Shown here: positions 59,616 through 64,000 of the stretch, piece by piece | Layout: each line of letters begins with the position of its first letter | Position numbering within the stretch: position 1 is the first letter of the stretch | Assembly: GCF_900129345.1 (NCBI RefSeq) | Contig: NZ_FQVK01000013.1 | Location: 1-64,000, forward strand | DNA from: Ruegeria intermedia | Lineage (GTDB): Bacteria; Pseudomonadota; Alphaproteobacteria; Rhodobacterales; Rhodobacteraceae | DNA length: 64,000 nucleotides | Direction: 5' to 3' | The notes under the pieces: model-generated | The model's database searches: none | Seen by the model: the letters and a program-made list of their open reading frames with translations, nothing else | Told to the model about the DNA's origin: nothing | Translations under genes and position numbers: made by a program

Positions 59616-59750
59616 ATGACTGAACGGTATCTCCTGCACTCCGCCCCAGACAGCGCCGCGCTGGTGATCCGGCTGGCGCTGGAAGTGATGGGCCTGCCCA
59701 ATCGCACCGCACCCACCCATGCCAATCCGACAGAAGGGTCTGCCACCTGA
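59616..59750 (+). pseudogene. N-terminal remnant of a glutathione S-transferase
   Basis: A 44-residue frame opening MTERYLLHSAPDSAALVIRL and continuing through ALEVMGLPNRT matches the start of a GST thioredoxin-like domain, then changes to unrelated sequence and stops. Its stop codon overlaps the sdaA ATG by one base (TGATG), so the fragment now acts as a short upstream frame for sdaA. No other GST parts are nearby. Confidence 0.6.
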
Positions 59751-61123
59751 TGTTTCTTTCCGTCTTCGACATGTTCAAAGTGGGCATCGGCCCGTCCTCG
59801 TCCCACACGATGGGGCCGATGGTGGCCGCGGCCCGGTTCCTGGACCTGATGCGCGCCTCGCCGTTCGAGTTTGCGGGGCTGCGCGCCTCGCTGCATGGCT
59901 CGCTGGCCTTTACCGGGGTCGGCCACGCCACCGATCGGGCCACGATCCTGGGTCTGGCCGGGTTCACCCCCGACACCTATGACCACGACAAGGCCGAGGC
60001 GACCCTGGCCGCCATCGCCGACACCCGCAGCGTCTCGCCCGAAGGCCTGCCCACCCTGCGCTTCGACCCAAAGGCGGACCTGATCTTTGACTATGACAAC
60101 GCGCTTCCGGGCCACGCCAACGGCATGATCCTGATGGCCACCGACGCGCAGGGCGACGTGATCCTGCGGCAGGTCTACTACTCGGTCGGCGGCGGCTTTG
60201 TCCTGACCGAAGAGGAACTGGCCGAAGGCAAGGACACCAACGACGGCCCCCCCGTGCCCTTCCCGTTCCACACCGCGGCCGAGATGCTGGAAATGGCCCG
60301 CGCCAGCGGCAAGACCATCGCCGAAATGAAACGCGCCAACGAGATCGCGCGCGGCTGCGCCGACAGTTTCGCGAAGGGCACCGCCCGCCTGTGGGAGGTG
60401 ATGAACGCCTGTATCGAGCGCGGGCTGAGCACCGACGGCATCCTGCCCGGCGGCCTCAAGGTGCGGCGCCGCGCCAAGGCGATCCATGACGCGCTGTTGG
60501 CCGAACGCGGCATGAACCTGAACGCGCCGCACACGATCAACGACTGGATGAGCGTCTATGCGATGGCGGTGAACGAGGAAAACGCCGCCGGCGGTCAGGT
60601 CGTCACCGCCCCCACCAACGGTGCGGCGGGCGTGCTGCCGGCGGTGCTGCGCTATTACCTCGACCACGTCCCCGGCGCCTCGGAAAGCCATATCGAGGAT
60701 TTCCTGCTGACCGCCGCCGCCATCGGCGGGCTGGTGAAGTACAACGCCTCGATCTCGGGCGCCGAGGCCGGGTGTCAGGCCGAAGTGGGCAGCGCCTCGG
60801 CCATGGCGGCTGCGGGCCTGTGCGCGGTGATGGGCGGCACGCCCGAACAGGTGGAAAACGCCGCCGAAATCGCGCTGGAGCATCATCTGGGCATGACCTG
60901 CGACCCGGTCGCCGGGCTGGTGCAGGTTCCCTGCATCGAGCGCAACGGCCTGGGCGCGATCAAGGCGGTTTCGGCAGCGTCGCTGGCCCTGCGCGGAGAC
61001 GGGCAGCATTTCGTGCCGCTGGATGCGGTGATCGAGACCATGCGCCAGACCGGCCATGACATGCACGAGAAGTACAAGGAGACCTCGCTGGGCGGACTGG
61101 CCGTCAACGTGCCCAACTGCTGA
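59750..61123 (+). CDS. sdaA: L-serine ammonia-lyase, single-chain [4Fe-4S] type
   Basis: Deaminates L-serine to pyruvate and ammonia with a labile [4Fe-4S] cluster. The 457-residue chain has the beta domain (FDMFKVGIGPSSSHTMGPMV at the start) and the alpha domain with cluster cysteines in ISGAEAGCQAEVGSASAMA, MTCDPVAGLVQVPCIERN; GGQVVTAPTNGAAGVLPAVL is the substrate loop. Start overlaps the stop of a GST remnant. 50 bases after its stop begins a DMT transporter. Confidence 0.96.
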   Translation: MFLSVFDMFKVGIGPSSSHTMGPMVAAARFLDLMRASPFEFAGLRASLHGSLAFTGVGHATDRATILGLAGFTPDTYDHDKAEATLAAIADTRSVSPEGLPTLRFDPKADLIFDYDNALPGHANGMILMATDAQGDVILRQVYYSVGGGFVLTEEELAEGKDTNDGPPVPFPFHTAAEMLEMARASGKTIAEMKRANEIARGCADSFAKGTARLWEVMNACIERGLSTDGILPGGLKVRRRAKAIHDALLAERGMNLNAPHTINDWMSVYAMAVNEENAAGGQVVTAPTNGAAGVLPAVLRYYLDHVPGASESHIEDFLLTAAAIGGLVKYNASISGAEAGCQAEVGSASAMAAAGLCAVMGGTPEQVENAAEIALEHHLGMTCDPVAGLVQVPCIERNGLGAIKAVSAASLALRGDGQHFVPLDAVIETMRQTGHDMHEKYKETSLGGLAVNVPNC

Positions 61124-61172
61124 GACGCTTTTGGCCTTTCGCCGGCCCGCCGCTTGACCTAGCGTTCGGGCC

Positions 61173-62087
61173 ATGACCCAGGATCGCCCCGTCTTCGGCA
61201 TCGTTCTGATGCTTGGATTCTGCGTGCTGGCCCCGCTGGGCGACGCGCTGGCCAAGCTGTTGGGCGAGACCATGCCGCTGGGCCTGCTGGTCCTGGCGCG
61301 GTTCGCGGTGCAGGCTGCGCTCCTGATCCCTCTGGTGGCGCTGACCGGCCGTCCGTGGCGGATGCGCGGGCGCGTTCTGCGGCTGACCGCGCTGCGCACG
61401 CTGCTGCATATCTTCGGCATCGGCGCGATGTTCAGCGCGCTGCAATTCCTGCCGCTGGCCGATGCGGTGGCCATCGCCTTCGTCATGCCGTTCATCATGT
61501 TGCTGCTGGGGCGCTACGTTCTGGGCGAAGAGGTCGGCCCCCGCCGCCTGATCGCCTGCATCATCGGCTTTGCCGGCACCCTGCTGGTGATCCAGCCCAG
61601 CTTTGCCCAGGTGGGCGCCCCCGCATTGCTGCCGCTGATCGTTGCGGTGGTTTTCGCCCTGTTCATGCTGGTCACGCGGCAGATCGCCAAAGAGACCGAC
61701 CCGATCGCCCTGCAGGCGGTGTCGGGCGTGGTGGCCACGCTGCTCTTGCTGCCGATTCTGACAATCGGCGCATCCGCAGACCTGCCTGCCCTGTCGCTGA
61801 CGCTGCCGGCCAACGCGCCCTACGGCCTGCTGCTGTCCATCGGGGTATTGGGCACGGTCGCGCACCTGTTGATGACGTGGTCGCTGCGCTATGCGCCATC
61901 GGCCACGCTGGCCCCGATGCAGTACCTGGAAATCCCCGTCGCCACGTTGATCGGCTGGTTGATCTTCCGCGACCTGCCCAACGGTCTGGCCGCCTTGGGG
62001 ATCGCCATCACCGTGGGTGCCGGCCTCTATGTCATTCTGCGCGAGCGGGCCACCGCCCTGTCTGCCCGGACGCAAACGCCTGCATGA
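61173..62087 (+). CDS. EamA-family DMT transporter
   Basis: A 304-residue, ten-helix protein (FGIVLMLGFCVLAPLGDALAKL; FSALQFLPLADAVAIAFVMPF; ALFMLVTRQIAKETDP; LMTWSLRYAPSATLAPMQYLE), in the RarD/YdcZ-like EamA group. Third such exporter in the window. Its 3' end overlaps the convergent thiamine pyrophosphokinase gene by 56 bases. Substrate unknown; the serine dehydratase neighbour hints at amino-acid handling but is weak evidence. Confidence 0.87.
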   Translation: MTQDRPVFGIVLMLGFCVLAPLGDALAKLLGETMPLGLLVLARFAVQAALLIPLVALTGRPWRMRGRVLRLTALRTLLHIFGIGAMFSALQFLPLADAVAIAFVMPFIMLLLGRYVLGEEVGPRRLIACIIGFAGTLLVIQPSFAQVGAPALLPLIVAVVFALFMLVTRQIAKETDPIALQAVSGVVATLLLLPILTIGASADLPALSLTLPANAPYGLLLSIGVLGTVAHLLMTWSLRYAPSATLAPMQYLEIPVATLIGWLIFRDLPNGLAALGIAITVGAGLYVILRERATALSARTQTPA

Positions 62088-62739
62088 CCTGATCCAGCGC
62101 GCCGCGCGGCACCATCACGATCAAGCCCGGCCCGTCCACCGCCAGCGTGACGTCCGACAGTGCCCGGTTCGACGTGCCCACACGCCCGTCGGGTTCCAGC
62201 ACCAATCCGTCGATGGGCCATTCCAACCCCCGGCTGTGCCCGGTCACCCGTCGGAACGGAAACAATGACACCGTGTCACCCGGCGGGATCTGCAACGTCA
62301 CATGCGGCGGCGCGTGGAACACCACCTCTTGCGACCCCAAAAGGATGCAGGGCCGATCCGGCCAACGCACCATGGCATTGAACACAGCCAGTTGGTGGTC
62401 CAGCCGCCCGCCCAGGAACCCGACACCCAACACCAACGGTGCTCGAATATTGCGCAGGGCCTTGTCGAAATCGGTGCTGTCCTGTTCGCGGATTGGAAAC
62501 AGCCGCTCGGCCGGCACCTGCGCGCGATGGCGGCTGGAAAGCGAGTCGAAATCGCCGATCACCGCATCCGGGACGCGCCCCGAATCGATCAACCCCGCGG
62601 CGCCCCCATCCGCCGCAACGGCCAGCCTGACGCGGCTCAGCGCCAGATCCAGATCGCCGGGGCCGATTTCTCCGCCACCAAACAGCCCGATTGGCCAATC
62701 AGAATGAACAATTTCGCCGTTTTTTCCAAGATTGACCAT
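62032..62739 (-). CDS. Thiamine pyrophosphokinase
   Basis: Transfers pyrophosphate from ATP to thiamine, giving the ThDP used for example by the TPP enzyme at 34.5 kb. The 235-residue protein has the N-terminal catalytic domain (VRLAVAADGGAAGLIDSGRVPDAVIGDFDSLSS; EQDSTDFDKALRNI; LGFLGGRLDHQLA-like) and a C-terminal thiamine-binding domain (SRGLEWPIDGLVLEPDGRVGTSNRAL). Start at 62739 is favoured (MVNLGKNGEIVHSD); an ATG at 62760 adds seven residues. Convergent overlap of 56 bases with the DMT gene. Confidence 0.9.
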   Translation of the reverse strand: MVNLGKNGEIVHSDWPIGLFGGGEIGPGDLDLALSRVRLAVAADGGAAGLIDSGRVPDAVIGDFDSLSSRHRAQVPAERLFPIREQDSTDFDKALRNIRAPLVLGVGFLGGRLDHQLAVFNAMVRWPDRPCILLGSQEVVFHAPPHVTLQIPPGDTVSLFPFRRVTGHSRGLEWPIDGLVLEPDGRVGTSNRALSDVTLAVDGPGLIVMVPRGALDQVMQAFASGQTGRWPARAE

Positions 62740-62861
62740 TTTTCCCGCTTTTGGACACATTCAGACCACAAAATGATAGGTTCATCAGAACAGTTGCTTG
62801 AGCCGATTCTGCGCCGCGGTTGCGAGTTTGGCTGTGTTATTGTGTAAAGGACGTGCGTCTG

Positions 62862-64000
62862 ATGGTACAGAACAACAAGGTGTTGACCGTTTCCTACGGG
62901 ACTTTTTCCTGCACGCTGGAAGGGTTCGACGATTCCTTCGAAACGATGAAGGCGATTGCCGAATACTTCCGCGATCTCGCCGCGGAAGATCGCTATTTCG
63001 GTTCTGAACCTCCGCAACCCGATGCCGAAATGCTGGCCCGCATCGCGCAACGTGACACCGCGCGCCACGTCGAGGCCCGCCCCGGCGAGAACGGGGTGCT
63101 GCTGCGCGCCTCGAATCGGCCCCCTTCGACCGCATCGAGCCCCATGACTGCTGACACCCGGACCCCCTCCATGACCCCTCCCCTCCCTGACCCGCAAGAC
63201 CCTGTCGCGCGCGCCCCGGCCGCGGACAGCATCGCCGCGAAACTGCAGCGTATCCGCGCGGTGGTTTCCCACGGTGACCACCCCCCGGCGCCTTACACCG
63301 AAGAAGATGAGACCGGCTTTCTGGCTGCAACCGAACCCCAGGTCGACGCCATTTCGGCCGCCTTCGCGTCGGGCGCCCTGGCCCCGGACGACCTGGAAAC
63401 GGAGGCAGCCAGCCCCCGGCAGCCCGATATCCCGTCCACCGCCGGTGCGGACCCAATCAAGGCCCAGCCGGATGCCCATGTGGACAGTGCCGCAGAAACA
63501 GGTGCCTCCATCGAGTTGGCCGATCAGACCGACGTGGACTCCGACCTGCCTCCTCAAGCCGCAGATGCCGACGACGATCTGTCCGTTGAACCGCCCCAAG
63601 CCGAGGCGGCAGTGACCGTGGACGACGGGTCTGACGAGATGGTGCCCGAGGCACGTGCCACCACGATCGAACCGGAAGCCGAGGTCGAAGAAGCCCTATT
63701 CGAGGATCTCGAGGACGACGCCCAGCCCGATGTCGACGACATCCTCAACATTCTAAGCGAAGACGACGCCGACGAGGCAACCGGCACCCTGACGGTCGAG
63801 GACGAGGAAAACATCCTGCGCGAAATCTCCGCGATCGAGTCCGAAATGGAAACGCCGGCTGACCATGCGGACGACGATGAGCTGGACACGGACGTTCTGC
63901 GCCTGCTGCAGAAAGCGGATGCCGAACTGGACGATCCGGCCACTGCCGACACGCGAGAGACCTATTCGCATCTGCGCACGGCCGTCGCGGCCACCGAAGC
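62862..64000 (+). CDS. Long acidic protein of unknown function, 3' end outside the window
   Basis: An open frame of more than 379 codons from ATG 62862 (ribosome site AAAGGACG about 10 bases before) to the window edge. Residues 1-75 are compact (MVQNNKVLTVSYGTFSCTLE; DSFETMKAIAEYFRDLAAED). The rest is low in complexity: Asp/Glu/Ala/Pro-rich with few hydrophobics (for example VEEALFEDLEDDAQPDVDDI), likely disordered. No known domain is recognised. It is divergent from thiamine pyrophosphokinase. The frame agrees with clean codon usage across its visible length. Confidence 0.8.
   Translation, partial: MVQNNKVLTVSYGTFSCTLEGFDDSFETMKAIAEYFRDLAAEDRYFGSEPPQPDAEMLARIAQRDTARHVEARPGENGVLLRASNRPPSTASSPMTADTRTPSMTPPLPDPQDPVARAPAADSIAAKLQRIRAVVSHGDHPPAPYTEEDETGFLAATEPQVDAISAAFASGALAPDDLETEAASPRQPDIPSTAGADPIKAQPDAHVDSAAETGASIELADQTDVDSDLPPQAADADDDLSVEPPQAEAAVTVDDGSDEMVPEARATTIEPEAEVEEALFEDLEDDAQPDVDDILNILSEDDADEATGTLTVEDEENILREISAIESEMETPADHADDDELDTDVLRLLQKADAELDDPATADTRETYSHLRTAVAATE

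Overview
The window looks like a chromosomal segment of a Roseobacter-group (Rhodobacterales) alphaproteobacterium. Evidence: high G+C coding sequence throughout; an aa3-type cytochrome oxidase subunit I; a ferredoxin VI-type [2Fe-2S] protein; glyQ/glyS with a DUF6446-type gene; a SAM-II riboswitch before metZ; and alphaproteobacterial regulatory motifs (a LexA box of the GTTC-N7-GTTC type and TTAA-N7-TTAA CtrA-type sites). This is inferred from protein resemblance and motif style, not from a database search.

Layout. Positions 1-801 are the edge of an integrated element: tRNA-Leu(GAG), a tyrosine recombinase gene reading away from it, and an IS3-family element that cuts the recombinase short. 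From 943 to about 22,920 lies mostly housekeeping and accessory metabolism: DsbA-family protein, lipB, a zinc-type CDF exporter with its MerR regulator, a HIT protein, ctaD behind an FNR-type box, carA, a membrane glycosyltransferase with a MshEN-like N-terminus behind a CtrA-type site, regulators (two GntR, two Lrp), a UbiH-like hydroxylase, an aminotransferase, ilvC, glmM, folP and a fused folB. From 23,000 to 40,960: a multicopper oxidase remnant, a SleB-like hydrolase, ppdK, glyS-gltS-DUF6446-(marC)-glyQ, a SPOR/peptidoglycan-binding pseudo-protease, a TPP enzyme with trkH, folE2, and metZ under a SAM-II riboswitch. From 41,000 to 64,000: a GST, an AT-richer islet with a GIY-YIG-like gene, DUF2189, an SOS-promoter-driven fragment of dnaE2, ferredoxin, purD, xseA, ftsY-DMT-yciB, a CRP-like regulator followed by a candidate CRP-activated small RNA, the rpiA-gor-hflK-hflC-DUF2065-degQ run, two decayed gene fragments before sdaA, a third DMT transporter, thiamine pyrophosphokinase, and the start of a long acidic protein.

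How parts fit together. Folate: folE2, folB and folP are all present, with glmM beside folP. Protein quality control: hflK/hflC with a DegQ-type protease in one run. Branched-chain amino acids: ilvC with two divergent Lrp regulators. Metal efflux: CDF exporter and MerR regulator sharing one divergent control region with a 19-bp-spaced MerR-type promoter.

Most noteworthy: (1) a CRP palindrome placed 41.5 bp ahead of a predicted start, followed by two hairpins with C-rich loops and a terminator, directly downstream of a CRP-family gene (52,739-52,883); (2) a LexA box overlapping the -10 of what looks like a leaderless promoter for an isolated DnaE2 OB-fold (43,394-43,815); (3) a CtrA-type site plus 5'-UTR hairpin in front of a likely c-di-GMP-responsive glycosyltransferase (9,545-11,520); (4) a trypsin-like domain that has lost catalytic His and Ser (32,700-34,439); (5) a dihydroneopterin aldolase fused to an amino-acid-kinase-like domain (22,000-22,920).
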